Assembly: GCA_014804655.1 (NCBI GenBank)
Contig: JAAUZK010000032.1
Coordinates: 1-64,000, forward strand
DNA from: Lachnospiraceae bacterium
GTDB taxonomy: Bacteria; Bacillota; Clostridia; Lachnospirales; Lachnospiraceae
Reading direction: 5' to 3'
DNA length: 64,000 nucleotides
A program made the translations under genes and the position numbers. The first letter of the stretch is position 1, and each line of letters starts with the position of its first letter. The notes under the pieces were generated by a model. That model ran no database searches and was not told the origin of the DNA. It saw only the letters and a program-made list of their open reading frames with translations. Shown here one piece after another: positions 43,796 to 52,194 of the stretch.

Positions 43796-45835
43796 CTATT
43801 TATTCAGATCTAACTCGATATCGCCTGCGAATACCTGATCTTCTTTACCAAGAGCACCCGGAATGATGGTGAAGGTATTGGAGATACCATCCTGTGCATC
43901 GTTGAACGGAAGCTTGGATACGGAAGATAAGGAAGCTACTGCACCGTGAGTATCACGTCCGTGCATCGGGTTAGCACCCGGAGCGAAAGGCTGACCTTTC
44001 TTACGTCCGTCTGGTGTATTACCTGTAGCCTTACCATAAGTTACGTTAGACGTAATTGTAAGGATAGAGGTTGTAGGAACACCGTTTCTGTAGGTGTGAT
44101 GTCTTCTGATCGCTGTCATGAACTTGTGAACGATCTCCTGAGCAATCTCATCTACGCGGTCATCGTCGTTACCATATTTCGGGAACTCACCTGTTGTCTT
44201 GAAGTCAACGATGATACCGTCTTCGTCTCTGATCGGCTCAACCTTAGCATACTTGATAGCGGATAAGGAGTCAGCTACGATGGAGAGACCTGCAACACCT
44301 GTTGCGAAGTAACGCTTAACATCTCTGTCATGAAGAGCCATCTCTGCTCTCTCATAGCAGTATTTGTCATGCATGTAGTGGATGATGTTCAGTGTATTTA
44401 CATACACGTCTGCCTGCCACTCTAACATGTCGATGAACTTATCCATAACATCATCGTAATCCAGCACATCACCGGTAACAGGACGATATTTAGGTCCAAC
44501 CTGTTTCTTGGTAACTTCATCGATACCACCGTTTAATGCGTATAACAGACATTTAGCAACGTTAGCACGTGCGCCGAAGAACTGCATTTCCTTACCGATA
44601 ACCATGGAGGATACGCAGCATGCGATACCGTAGTCATCACCATGAGTTACTCTCATCAGATCATCATTCTCATACTGAATGGAAGAAGTCTGGATGGACA
44701 TCTTAGCACAGTATTTCTTCCAAGCTTCAGGAAGTCTTGTGGACCAGAGAACTGTTAAGTTCGGCTCCGGGGAAGGTCCTAAGTTGGTCAATGTGTGCAG
44801 GTAACGGAAGCTCATCTTTGTTACCATCGGACGACCGTCAACACCAACACCGCCGAGGGACTCTGTTACCCATACCGGATCGCCTGCGAAAATCTGGTTA
44901 TACTCAGGTGTACGTGCAAATTTGATCAGTCTTAACTTCATAATGAAGTGGTCAACGAACTCCTGAATCTCTTTCTCGGTAAATGTACCGTTAGCAAGGT
45001 CACGCTCTGCATATACATCAAGGAATGTAGAAGTACGTCCGAGAGACATAGCAGCACCGTTCTGTTCTTTAACGGAGCACAGATATCCGAAATATGTCCA
45101 CTGGATAGCTTCCTTTACGTTAGAAGCAGGTTTGGAAATATCGCAGCCATAGGAAGCAGCCATTTCTTTCATAAGCTTAAGAGCTACCATCTGCTCGGAA
45201 ATCTCTTCACGAAGACGGATCACATCGTCTGTCATAACGCGGCCAGTAGAATCCTTCTGAGCCTGCTTATCCTCGATCAGTCTGTCGATACCGTACAGAG
45301 CAACACGTCTGTAGTCGCCGATGATACGTCCGCGTCCGTAAGCATCCGGAAGACCTGTGATAATATGAGAAGAACGGCAAGCTCTCATCTCTGCATTATA
45401 TGCATCGAAACAGCCAGCATTGTGTGTTTTCCTATGTGTGGAGAAGAACTCGCTGATCTCAGGATCAACTTCGTAACCGTTATCGGTACAAGCTTTCTCT
45501 GCCATTCTGATACCGCCGTAAGGCTGTAAAGAACGCTTGAAGGGCTTATCTGTCTGGAAACCTACGATTGTCTCCTTGCTCTTGTCTAAGTAGCCCGGGC
45601 CGTGAGATGTGATCGTAGATACAACCTTAGTATCCATATCAAGTACGCCGCCTGCCTCACGCTCCTGCTTCTGCAAATCAAGAACCTGTGCCCATAAGTC
45701 TTTGGTGTTCTGTGTAGGCTCTGCCAAGAAGGACTCATCACCGTCATACGGATGATAGTTTCTCTGGATGAAGTCACGAACATTGACTTCTTTGTCCCAT
45801 TTGCCGCCTACAAAATCTTTCCATTCTGGTCTCAT
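43796..45835 (-). CDS. pflB: Pyruvate formate-lyase catalytic subunit lacking the glycyl-radical domain
   Basis: Converts pyruvate and CoA to acetyl-CoA and formate. 679 residues from ATG 45835 ([11 protein letters not shown], with AGGAGGC 11 bases upstream); the track start eight codons earlier lies on the ribosome site. The catalytic Cys pair is in GIACCVSS (residues 406-407), followed by [13 protein letters not shown]. The protein follows ordinary PFL to DAQDGIS and [19 protein letters not shown], then stops; ordinary PFL has about 75 more residues with the radical Gly. That part is encoded separately at 43317-43559. Together the two make a normal PFL length. Confidence 0.95.
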   Translation of the reverse strand: MRPEWKDFVGGKWDKEVNVRDFIQRNYHPYDGDESFLAEPTQNTKDLWAQVLDLQKQEREAGGVLDMDTKVVSTITSHGPGYLDKSKETIVGFQTDKPFKRSLQPYGGIRMAEKACTDNGYEVDPEISEFFSTHRKTHNAGCFDAYNAEMRACRSSHIITGLPDAYGRGRIIGDYRRVALYGIDRLIEDKQAQKDSTGRVMTDDVIRLREEISEQMVALKLMKEMAASYGCDISKPASNVKEAIQWTYFGYLCSVKEQNGAAMSLGRTSTFLDVYAERDLANGTFTEKEIQEFVDHFIMKLRLIKFARTPEYNQIFAGDPVWVTESLGGVGVDGRPMVTKMSFRYLHTLTNLGPSPEPNLTVLWSTRLPEAWKKYCAKMSIQTSSIQYENDDLMRVTHGDDYGIACCVSSMVIGKEMQFFGARANVAKCLLYALNGGIDEVTKKQVGPKYRPVTGDVLDYDDVMDKFIDMLEWQADVYVNTLNIIHYMHDKYCYERAEMALHDRDVKRYFATGVAGLSIVADSLSAIKYAKVEPIRDEDGIIVDFKTTGEFPKYGNDDDRVDEIAQEIVHKFMTAIRRHHTYRNGVPTTSILTITSNVTYGKATGNTPDGRKKGQPFAPGANPMHGRDTHGAVASLSSVSKLPFNDAQDGISNTFTIIPGALGKEDQVFAGDIELDLNK

Positions 45836-45864
45836 TTTGAAATAGCCTCCTATCAATTAATATT

Positions 45865-45882
45865 TTGTTAAATTTTTGACAT
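45865..45882 (-). promoter_or_regulatory. Possible Rex operator
   Basis: TTGTTAA-ATTT-TTGACAT matches the Rex pattern TTGTTAANNNNTTAACAA at 12 of 14 fixed positions. It lies between the predicted transcription start and the pflB start. Rex senses NADH/NAD+ and often controls fermentation genes. One imperfect site in AT-rich DNA is weak evidence. Confidence 0.35.
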
Positions 45883-45921
45883 TTTTAATAAAATGCCGAA
45901 AAATGCTTATCCAGTACACAT

Positions 45922-45951
45922 ATTATATGTTATAGCAAGCGGAAGAGTCAA
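45922..45951 (-). promoter_or_regulatory. Promoter of the PFL operon
   Basis: On the minus strand, TTGACT (45951-45946) and TATAAT (45927-45922) are 18 bases apart. Leader of about 80 bases. The rest of the 341-base gap to the DUF1858 gene is very AT-rich; it also holds a possible divergent promoter, which I cannot fix. Confidence 0.75.
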
Positions 45952-46176
45952 GTCGGGCTTTGTACTTTTTCTCATACAAATGGCAGATTTTTATGAAAAA
46001 TTTGTGAAAATTGTATGTAAAAAACATATTGTTTAAAAAATGGGAAAATTGAGGGGCTTGCAGGAATCTTTTTTTCCTATTATACTAATGAAACATAAAG
46101 ACATGTGAAATAATACATGTTGATAACCCTAAAATAAACTGTTCCGCCTGCGCGGGATGAACGGAGGTAAATGATC

Positions 46177-46368
46177 ATGGCAGATATTACAAAGGACACA
46201 ACAATAGGCGAAGCGTTAAGAACGAACCCTGACATCGCACCGGTACTCATGGAGATCGGCATGCACTGTCTCGGATGTCCGTCCGCACAGGGAGAGACGC
46301 TGGAAGAGGCGGCTATGGTGCACGGGATTGCAGTGGATGATCTGATGACCAAGATTGCGGCGGTGTAG
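46177..46368 (+). CDS. DUF1858 / hybrid-cluster-associated redox disulfide protein
   Basis: 63 residues: [20 protein letters not shown], then [23 protein letters not shown]. The CxxC in HCLGCP and the MEIGMHC context are typical of the small DUF1858 proteins, related to the N-terminus of iron-sulfur repair protein ScdA. ATG 46177 is 9 bases after GGAGG; the ATG at 46171 is too close. Divergent from the PFL operon. Probably redox-related; the target is unknown. Confidence 0.88.
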   Translation: MADITKDTTIGEALRTNPDIAPVLMEIGMHCLGCPSAQGETLEEAAMVHGIAVDDLMTKIAAV

Positions 46369-46386
46369 GAATTTTCAAGAAAAGTA

Positions 46387-46415
46387 TTGAATTATAATCA
46401 GTATTGCGTTAGAAT
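46387..46415 (+). promoter_or_regulatory. Promoter of the candidate antitoxin RNA
   Basis: TTGAAT (46387-46392) and TAGAAT (46410-46415), spacing 17, predicting a start near 46422 just before the left GGGTGTTAC repeat. Confidence 0.5.
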
Positions 46416-46421
46416 AAGAGC

Positions 46422-46525
46422 ATAAAAAGGGTGTTACCGTTAGTAACGGTTCGCCTCATTGTAGGTTATAAATCAAAAAAGCAACCTAACTTTTGGTCGA
46501 GTCGCGGTTGCTTTTTTGATGTTTT
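46422..46525 (+). ncRNA. Candidate antisense antitoxin RNA
   Basis: About 100 bases from the promoter above to the T-rich terminator at 46472-46520. It is antisense to the 3' end of the small hydrophobic peptide gene on the other strand. Its 5' part contains a GTTAC-CGTTA-GTAAC hairpin. This 3'-overlapping, convergent layout is that of type I systems such as txpA/RatA and bsrG/SR4. Inferred from promoter, terminator and position only. Confidence 0.45.
46472..46520. terminator. Bidirectional terminator inside the locus
   Basis: ATCAAAAAAGCAACC (46472-46486) and GGTTGCTTTTTTGAT (46506-46520) form a 15-bp stem with A and T runs for both strands. The peptide's stop codon lies at its edge. The same AAAAAAGCAACC core recurs in the terminator at 46987-47023. 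Confidence 0.85.
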
Positions 46526-46626
46526 CTGTTTGCTTTAGTGGACTGTATGATACTGATACCGGTGACAATTATACTGACCACTGTTACCGCAATACCCACG
46601 ATATCCACTATCGTTTCCGACATCAT
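46486..46626 (-). CDS. Small hydrophobic peptide, candidate type I toxin
   Basis: 46 residues: a short acidic start (MMSETIVD), one hydrophobic helix of about 22 residues (IVGIAVTVVSIIVTGISII), and a basic hydrophilic tail (KANRKHQKSNRDSTKS). This is the shape of type I toxins that insert into the inner membrane. AAAGG lies 8 bases before the first of two adjacent ATGs. The upstream mRNA is structured: a GCCAA...TTGGC stem-loop at 46714-46745 and CCCGATACT/AGTATCGGG at 46760-46787. A promoter, an antisense RNA and an overlapping leader ORF surround it. No family recognised with certainty. Confidence 0.6.
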   Translation of the reverse strand: MMSETIVDIVGIAVTVVSIIVTGISIIQSTKANRKHQKSNRDSTKS

Positions 46627-46654
46627 ATCTTGTGCCTTTCACTCTATTTTCCAT
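46535..46654 (-). CDS. Overlapping leader ORF (mok-like?)
   Basis: 39 codons starting MENRVKGTRYDVG, with a very strong ribosome site GGAGGTGG (46668-46661) 6 bases before its ATG. It overlaps the hydrophobic-peptide ORF in another frame. Its product (Tyr, Asn, Gly-rich) looks non-natural, so its role may be to bring ribosomes to the peptide start, as mok does for hok. Alternatively it is the real product. Confidence 0.35.
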   Translation of the reverse strand: MENRVKGTRYDVGNDSGYRGYCGNSGQYNCHRYQYHTVH

Positions 46655-46833
46655 TATGTACCACCTCCGAAATACGGGAAGTTCTCAAATGTAGTCATTT
46701 CCGCGAGCAACGAGCCAAGTAGACGTGCTTGCACGGATATTTGGCGACTGCCGCGAGAGCCCGATACTGCGCTTTTTGAGTATCGGGTTTGGTAAAAGGC
46801 GAACCGCTTACCGTTTTAGTAACACCCATGAAT

Positions 46834-46862
46834 ACAGTAGCATATAAACTTGTGTATTGCAA
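46834..46862 (-). promoter_or_regulatory. Promoter of the candidate toxin mRNA
   Basis: On the minus strand, TTGCAA (46862-46857) and TACTGT (46839-46834), spacing 17, predicting a start near 46827, exactly at the right inverted repeat. Confidence 0.55.
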
Positions 46863-46986
46863 CGATTTTGCGAGAAAAAAGTTATTGTATTTAATATGAA
46901 TTTAGTTACAGATGCTTAAAGCAGTTGATTGCAGTAAATCTTTTGAGCATACTTGAAATGTGCTTGGAGAGGGTGATTTTGATAAG

Positions 46987-47023
46987 TATAAAAAAAGCAA
47001 CCGCAATGGTTGCTTTTTTTATA
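46987..47023. terminator. Terminator of mecA (bidirectional)
   Basis: TATAAAAAAAGCAACC (46987-47002), loop GCAAT, GGTTGCTTTTTTTATA (47008-47023). It lies directly at the mecA stop. Confidence 0.88.
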
Positions 47024-47800
47024 CTAAATTTGTGCCAAAGCCTCAATCGCATGCTCTTTAATCAACGGCTCATAATGTTCTTCCAGATAAGCCTTAGCGG
47101 AAAGCGCCGCTTTCTCCGGCTTGCCGTATTCCGAGATCAGATTGCAGATGCGGTTGAAATCGGAAGCGCTCTGATTATCGGAATTGATTAACAGCAGATA
47201 GGCACCGCCTATTTCATCTTTATATAATGTGCTGTTCCCGTTGTAGGTGGCAGCCGCCACATGGGCCAGCCTCGTCACATCGTGCAGTGTCGGGAAACAG
47301 AAAAGCCGGCTGGAAGACTGCACAGGGGCAGATTCCTTCGCAGCACTGCGTCCGGCAGAACTCTCCGGGGAGGAAGGCTTTGTCTTGGCGGAATCGTCCG
47401 GGATATCGGCACCGCTCATCTTACGCAGCATATTAAGTACCTCATCGGCTCCGTCGGAAAAGGCATCGACTAAGTCCTCGCCGTCTTCGTCATAATCATC
47501 GTCCTCATGGACTGACGGGGCAAATTTGGAAAAACGTGTGTCCAGCTCTTCGGGATCCTCCACCTTTGTGATAATCAGTACGATACACTCGGAGTTTAAC
47601 GGGATCGCCTCGATCATCAGCGGGATATCCTCGGCCTCGAAACCGCACTCGAAAGATGCCTGACGCATCATATCGCGGAACAGGGTCTTTGCTTTCTCGG
47701 TGCCGTAGGCGAGTTCACTGATCTTCAGTTCTCTGGTGGCAAGATCTTCTCTTGTAAGAGTGCAGCGAATCTGCTGCTCGTTAACTTTTTCTATTTTCAT
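47024..47800 (-). CDS. mecA: Adaptor protein MecA
   Basis: 258 residues. The N-terminal domain (MKIEKVNEQQIRCTLTREDL) recognises substrates. A disordered acidic/Ser-rich linker (about 105-165) leads to the C-terminal domain, which binds ClpC (LFCFPTLHDVTRLAHVAAAT, then SEYGKPEKAALSAKAYLEEH). It directs proteins to ClpCP for degradation. The start was moved to ATG 47800, 8 bases after AAAGGATG; the longer frame adds an unlikely 13 residues. Confidence 0.9.
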   Translation of the reverse strand: MKIEKVNEQQIRCTLTREDLATRELKISELAYGTEKAKTLFRDMMRQASFECGFEAEDIPLMIEAIPLNSECIVLIITKVEDPEELDTRFSKFAPSVHEDDDYDEDGEDLVDAFSDGADEVLNMLRKMSGADIPDDSAKTKPSSPESSAGRSAAKESAPVQSSSRLFCFPTLHDVTRLAHVAAATYNGNSTLYKDEIGGAYLLLINSDNQSASDFNRICNLISEYGKPEKAALSAKAYLEEHYEPLIKEHAIEALAQI

Positions 47801-47987
47801 ATGATAGTCACATCCTTTTAAGTCATATATTTTGTTCATACAGAATATTTATTATGAAATTCTTTGGCATACTTCGAGTCTGCAAAGACAAACTCTTCTT
47901 TTGATACCTGCATCTTATACTTTGCGCCAATTTTAGTCAATAGTGTGCATAAAGTGTTTAAAAAATTTTAATAATTTTAGAATTTAC

Positions 47988-48016
47988 TTGCTTTTTTGTC
48001 ATATTATGGCTATAAT
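47988..48016 (+). promoter_or_regulatory. Strong promoter in the mecA-GH18 gap
   Basis: TTGCTT (47988-47993) and a perfect TATAAT (48011-48016), spacing 17. No gene starts within 500 bases downstream, so it probably drives an RNA. Confidence 0.75.
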
Positions 48017-48022
48017 CGAGCT

Positions 48023-48150
48023 ACAAGGTGTCTCCGATAGTCGGCAACGAAAGGAGGCAGCGTGTGCAACTTCATAAATAACATCTATCTCTCCGCTGCG
48101 ATCGGCAGTACAGTTCGGAGAGAGTCTTATAGGCGATGTGCCTGATCATA
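48023..48150 (+). ncRNA. Candidate structured small RNA
   Basis: Downstream of the promoter, several short stems can be drawn: CCGA-TAG-TCGG (48034-48044) or alternatively TCTCC/GGAGG (48031-48057); CTCTCCG (48089-48095) with CGGAGAG (48116-48122), capped by CTGC-GATCG-GCAG; and AGGC/GCCT at 48131-48143. It is GC-richer than its surroundings. I compared it mentally with 6S, SRP, tmRNA, RNase P and common riboswitches and found no match. The 3' end is uncertain; no clear T tract follows. Confidence 0.45.
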
Positions 48151-48581
48151 GACCATATCTTATTTCTTTCTATATTTCACAATTATAATTCACAAGGAAT
48201 GAGTAGGTTATACAGTTATTTTTTATTTTTGCATGTCGGCGATGCCTTGGCAACTATTTCACATCCTAATAGTATCTTATGCCGTTAGTATATCACAATG
48301 CTCTTTTTGGCAGACTAAATTTTAGGATGAAAACGGTGAAAACCTGCGGGCGTATGAAAAAGCATATGTGAATGAATTATATTATAGAACGCTGAGGTTT
48401 TTCTCTAAGAAGCTCCCGCTTCATGAGACTGTAGCAGGTGGCAGCCGTGGCCGGATTATACAGGATGTAACTTTTGGAAATGATTTTGGCAAAATATGAT
48501 TATGCCGGAAAATGTCAAATTTATAATGACTGAAAGGAAATAGTTTGTTATAATGAGGACGGTCAGAAAGGAGCTGGATCT
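48151..48581 (+). other. Gene-poor stretch before the GH18 gene
   Basis: AT-rich, mostly featureless. A 57-codon open stretch without a start (48326-48499, ending TGA) has protein-like composition (LRAYEKAYVNELYYRTLRFF) and may be a gene remnant. A TATAAT at 48549-48554 with a weak ATGACT 17 bases upstream probably drives the GH18 gene; AAAGGAG precedes its ATG. Confidence 0.35.
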
Positions 48582-50276
48582 ATGAAAAAAATAATTCCGG
48601 TACTAATCGCGATCGTCCTTATTATCGTGGTTGCGGGGGTAGGGTTTGGAGCCAAATTAATAGAGAAATATTCGTATTCCAAGGAGCGTGCGGATCTGGC
48701 GGAGTATTTCGGCATCACGGGCAGCGACGATGTGCCGATTATTTTACAGGATGAACGGGTCGAGGAACACGCCAGATTGTGGGATGGTGTGTGTTACTTT
48801 GACTTTGCCACGGTGCATAAATATTTTAATGACAGATTTTTTGAAGACACGAGGGAAAATGTGCTGATTTATACATTGCCGGATGCCATAGTCACGTCGG
48901 TGATCGGTTCGCAGGCCGTTGCGGTGGACGGCAACGAGAGCAACAGGGATTATGTGATCGCCAGATACGAGGGGGACATGCTGTATGTGGCGGTGGATTT
49001 CGTCAAAGAGTATACGAATTTCTCCTATGCACTGTATACGGAGCCGAATCATATGCAGGTCTATACGGAGTGGAATGAACGTCAGGTGGCAACGATAACC
49101 GACGATACGCAGGTGCGCTATCAGGGCGGGATCAAGAGCGATATTCTGACGGATGTCTCCGAGGGTGACAAAGTGGTCGTTCTGGAGGAAATGGAGACAT
49201 GGACGAAGGTGAAGACGGAGGATGCCTTCATCGGTTATGTGGAAAATAAGAGATTGAGTGAGAAAGAGACGGAGACGCCCGCATCGGTGACTGACTATAC
49301 GGAGCCGGCCTACACGTCTAATACCCGTGATCACAAGATCAATCTGGCATGGCATTCCGTGGCGAGCATCGGGGGCAATGACACATTGGCGGAGATGATG
49401 GCGGGTACTAAGGGGATCAATGTAATATCACCCACATGGTTTGCTCTATATGACAATGACGGTAACTTTACGAATCTGGCCTCGGCGGATTATGTGGAGC
49501 GCGCACATGATATGGGATTGGAAGTCTGGGGACTCATAGATAATTTCACGAATGAAGGAGTGGACACTTATGAGGTTCTGGCGGGGCTGAGCACCAGATC
49601 TCATTTGATCAGCGGCCTGATCGATACGGCGGTGGCATATGATCTGGACGGGATCAACATTGATTTCGAGAATATCAGTCTGGATGCCGGGGAACCTTTT
49701 GTCGAGTTTATCAGAGAATTGTCGATTCCGTGCAGGGAACACGGAATCGTGCTGTCCATCGACAATTATGTGCCGATGGGATACAATGATCATTATAATA
49801 GGAAAGAGCAGGGGATTGTGGCGGACTATGTAATTGTCATGGGCTACGATGAACATTACAAGGGAAGCGATACGGCTGGATCGGTGGCCTCTATTGACTT
49901 TGTGGAGAACGGCATCTCCAATACTGTGGCACAGGTGCCTGCCAATAAGGTAATCAATGCGATTCCTTTCTATACAAGGATATGGGAGACGAAGGGCACG
50001 ACGGTGGACAGTCAGGCGGTAGGCATGGAGATGGCACAGCAGTATATTAAGGATCACAATATCACTACCGCGTGGGATGAGACGACCTGCCAGAATTACG
50101 GAGAATACCAGTCGGGTGACAGCCATTATCAGGTGTGGCTGGAGGACGAGGATTCGATTCGTGTGAAATTGAACATCATGAATAAATACGGCATCGGAGG
50201 CGTAGCGGAATGGAAACTCGGCTTTGAAGTAGATTCTATCTGGGATGTGATCGAAGAATATATGAATCAGCCGTAA
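48582..50276 (+). CDS. Membrane-anchored GH18-family glycoside hydrolase
   Basis: 564 residues. An N-terminal membrane anchor (about 3-24), a copper-amine-oxidase-N-like/wall-binding region (about 45-160), an SH3-like domain (about 165-235) and a GH18 barrel (about 250-560). The catalytic strand reads DGINIDFE (356-363), with the acid Glu363 and the supporting Asp361. This form is typical of spore-wall enzymes such as YaaH/SleL, which cut N-acetylglucosaminyl bonds in cortex peptidoglycan. The CwlD-like amidase follows. Peptidoglycan or chitin-like substrates are both possible. Confidence 0.85.
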   Translation: MKKIIPVLIAIVLIIVVAGVGFGAKLIEKYSYSKERADLAEYFGITGSDDVPIILQDERVEEHARLWDGVCYFDFATVHKYFNDRFFEDTRENVLIYTLPDAIVTSVIGSQAVAVDGNESNRDYVIARYEGDMLYVAVDFVKEYTNFSYALYTEPNHMQVYTEWNERQVATITDDTQVRYQGGIKSDILTDVSEGDKVVVLEEMETWTKVKTEDAFIGYVENKRLSEKETETPASVTDYTEPAYTSNTRDHKINLAWHSVASIGGNDTLAEMMAGTKGINVISPTWFALYDNDGNFTNLASADYVERAHDMGLEVWGLIDNFTNEGVDTYEVLAGLSTRSHLISGLIDTAVAYDLDGINIDFENISLDAGEPFVEFIRELSIPCREHGIVLSIDNYVPMGYNDHYNRKEQGIVADYVIVMGYDEHYKGSDTAGSVASIDFVENGISNTVAQVPANKVINAIPFYTRIWETKGTTVDSQAVGMEMAQQYIKDHNITTAWDETTCQNYGEYQSGDSHYQVWLEDEDSIRVKLNIMNKYGIGGVAEWKLGFEVDSIWDVIEEYMNQP

Positions 50277-50353
50277 CGGTCCGTGTTAAGACAGCATTTT
50301 TCGGAAGATTTCTTCATATGCATTTATAAAGGGAGTGACGTTAGGAATGAGAT

Positions 50354-51085
50354 ATGAAGGGAAAGAAACCGGAAAATAGGGAAAGACTGTTCAGGATCGT
50401 ACTGCTTATACTGATGCTCGCGGCGGTTTGCTTCATTGTACGCGGGGGACGCAGGATGTCTGAGTCGGTAACCTCGGAGAAAGTGAAAGTGTCGGAAAGT
50501 AAGCCTTGTGTGGTGGTCGATGCGGGACACGGCGGAGCTGATCCGGGTAAGGTCAGTGTCGATGGCAGTCTGGAAAAAGATATTAATCTGCAGATTGCGT
50601 TAAAATTACAGAAATTTCTGCAGATGCAGGATGTAGATGTAGTATTGACAAGAGATTCCGATGCGGGTCTGTACGATGAGAATGCCTCTAATAAGAAAGT
50701 ACAGGACATGAAAAACCGTGTGGGAATCATAGAGGAGAAACAGCCGGTGCTGACGGTCAGCATACACCAGAACAGTTATCATGAGGAATACGTGCACGGT
50801 GCACAGGCATTCTACTATGCCGGTAGCGACAAGAGTAAGGAACTGGCGGAGAGAATCCAGCAGGTCATGGCGCTGGAGCTCGATAAGGATAACGCCAGAC
50901 AGGCGAAAGCTAACGACAGTTATTATTTGTTAAAAAAGACTTCCACGCCTATCGTAATTGTAGAGTGCGGATTCCTGTCTAATTATGAGGAAGCGCAGAA
51001 GCTTTCCTCGGAGCTGTATCAGGAAAAGGTAGCATGGGCGATCCACCTTGCGATCATGCAGACCATTACCGCGGAAGGAAAATAA
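50354..51085 (+). CDS. cwlD: N-acetylmuramoyl-L-alanine amidase (CwlD-like)
   Basis: 243 residues. A membrane anchor (about 14-32) precedes an Amidase_3 domain with the zinc ligands: His in VVDAGHGGAD, Glu in GSLEKDINLQ, His in SIHQNSY, and the catalytic Glu in IVECGFLSN. CwlD cleaves the stem peptide during muramic-lactam formation in spore cortex. The length and single anchor fit CwlD better than autolysin amidases. Other spore genes are not in the window, so a vegetative role is not excluded. Confidence 0.85.
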   Translation: MKGKKPENRERLFRIVLLILMLAAVCFIVRGGRRMSESVTSEKVKVSESKPCVVVDAGHGGADPGKVSVDGSLEKDINLQIALKLQKFLQMQDVDVVLTRDSDAGLYDENASNKKVQDMKNRVGIIEEKQPVLTVSIHQNSYHEEYVHGAQAFYYAGSDKSKELAERIQQVMALELDKDNARQAKANDSYYLLKKTSTPIVIVECGFLSNYEEAQKLSSELYQEKVAWAIHLAIMQTITAEGK

Positions 51086-51116
51086 GCGGTTGCCGATATA
51101 AAAGAAAGGTATTTAT

Positions 51117-52166
51117 GTGAATACAAAAGTGATTCGGATAAATGAACAGCATATGGATACGACCCTCATCGGGGAGGCGGGCAGCATTATAAAATCAGGC
51201 GGTCTGGTAGCCTTTCCTACGGAGACGGTGTACGGTCTGGGTGGGGATGCGCTGAATCCGCAGTCTTCTGAGAAAATATACAGCGCCAAAGGAAGACCCT
51301 CCGATAATCCGCTGATCGTGCATATCGCAGATATGGAGAAGCTTAATGCGATCGTGCGGGAAGTGCCGGAGAATGCGTGGAAACTGGCGGAGCGGTTCTG
51401 GCCGGGACCGCTTACCATGATCTTCTACAAGTCAGAACTGGTTCCCCGTGAGACGACGGGCGGACTTGATACGGTAGCGGTGCGTATGCCTGTACATCCC
51501 GTGGCGAGAGCGCTGATACGGGCAGCGGGCGGCTATGTGGCGGCACCCAGTGCGAACCGTTCCGGCAGACCCAGCCCTACGGTGGCGAAATATGTGATTG
51601 AAGATATGGACGGCAAAATAGAGATGGTCATAGACGGCGGAGATGTAGAGATCGGATTAGAATCCACGATCATAGATCTGACATCGGAGAAACCGACCAT
51701 CTTACGTCCCGGATATATTACCGAACAGAAGCTTGCACAGGTGCTCGGCGAAGTGGAACAGGACTGCACGATGATGTGTGCCGATTCCGGACAGGCACCC
51801 AAGGCGCCGGGCATGAAGTACAGACATTATGCCCCGAAAGGGGAACTCACGATCGTGGACGGTGAGGAAGGTTGTGTGGTAGGATATATCAATACGCAGA
51901 TTGGGCAGAAGAAAAAAGATAATAAAAAAACGGGTGTTATAGGAACTGATACGAGTATTGCACAATATCAGGCGGATGTCTGCAGGAGCGTAGGGAACAG
52001 GAACGATGAGGCGGAAATTGCCAAAGAACTGTACCGCGTTCTGCGGGAAATGGATGATGAGAATGTGGAGATCATATATGCGGAGTCTTTCGGGGCGGTC
52101 GGTCTCGGACAGGCGATCATGAACAGACTATTGAAGGCGGCAGGGCATAAAGTTGTGCATGTATAA
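51117..52166 (+). CDS. Threonylcarbamoyl-AMP synthase (Sua5 type)
   Basis: 349 residues. The YrdC domain (about 10-205) has GGLVAFPTETVYGLGGDA, SAKGRPSDNPL and the PSANRSGRPSPT loop. The C-terminal Sua5 domain follows a short linker with PGMKYRHYAP. It makes the threonylcarbamoyl-AMP used for the t6A37 modification of ANN-decoding tRNAs. GTG start 51117; GAAAGG upstream. Between cwlD and rpiB in the same direction. Confidence 0.93.
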   Translation: MNTKVIRINEQHMDTTLIGEAGSIIKSGGLVAFPTETVYGLGGDALNPQSSEKIYSAKGRPSDNPLIVHIADMEKLNAIVREVPENAWKLAERFWPGPLTMIFYKSELVPRETTGGLDTVAVRMPVHPVARALIRAAGGYVAAPSANRSGRPSPTVAKYVIEDMDGKIEMVIDGGDVEIGLESTIIDLTSEKPTILRPGYITEQKLAQVLGEVEQDCTMMCADSGQAPKAPGMKYRHYAPKGELTIVDGEEGCVVGYINTQIGQKKKDNKKTGVIGTDTSIAQYQADVCRSVGNRNDEAEIAKELYRVLREMDDENVEIIYAESFGAVGLGQAIMNRLLKAAGHKVVHV

Positions 52167-52194
52167 TGCAGCAGGAGATGGAGGAGAAACGGAT

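Larger units (their letters stand above)
46429..46827. repeat. Terminal inverted repeats bounding the toxin-antitoxin-like locus
   Basis: Left end 46429-46456 reads GGGTGTTAC, 9 bases, CGGTTCGCCT. Right end 46797-46827 is the complement of GGGTGTTAC, 12 bases, CGGTTCGCCT. The two ends enclose about 340 bases. In a minus-strand transcript they become complementary 5' and 3' ends, and the left end is then followed by TTTTT (46428-46424), so they could form a long-range closing stem and terminator. No target-site duplication is seen. Confidence 0.7.

Noticed and set aside
46516..46795. Plus-strand ORFs of 68 and 85 codons in the toxin-like locus
   Set aside because: No ribosome sites, unlikely composition, and they are antisense to the hydrophobic peptide and its structured leader.
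48120..48180. Fluoride-riboswitch-like GGCGATG segment
   Set aside because: Only the first few bases agree; the pseudoknot partner and following conserved bases are missing.
48400..48470. Possible IS200/IS605 right end with guide-RNA-like hairpin
   Set aside because: Only a vague resemblance; no transposase or TnpB remnant nearby.
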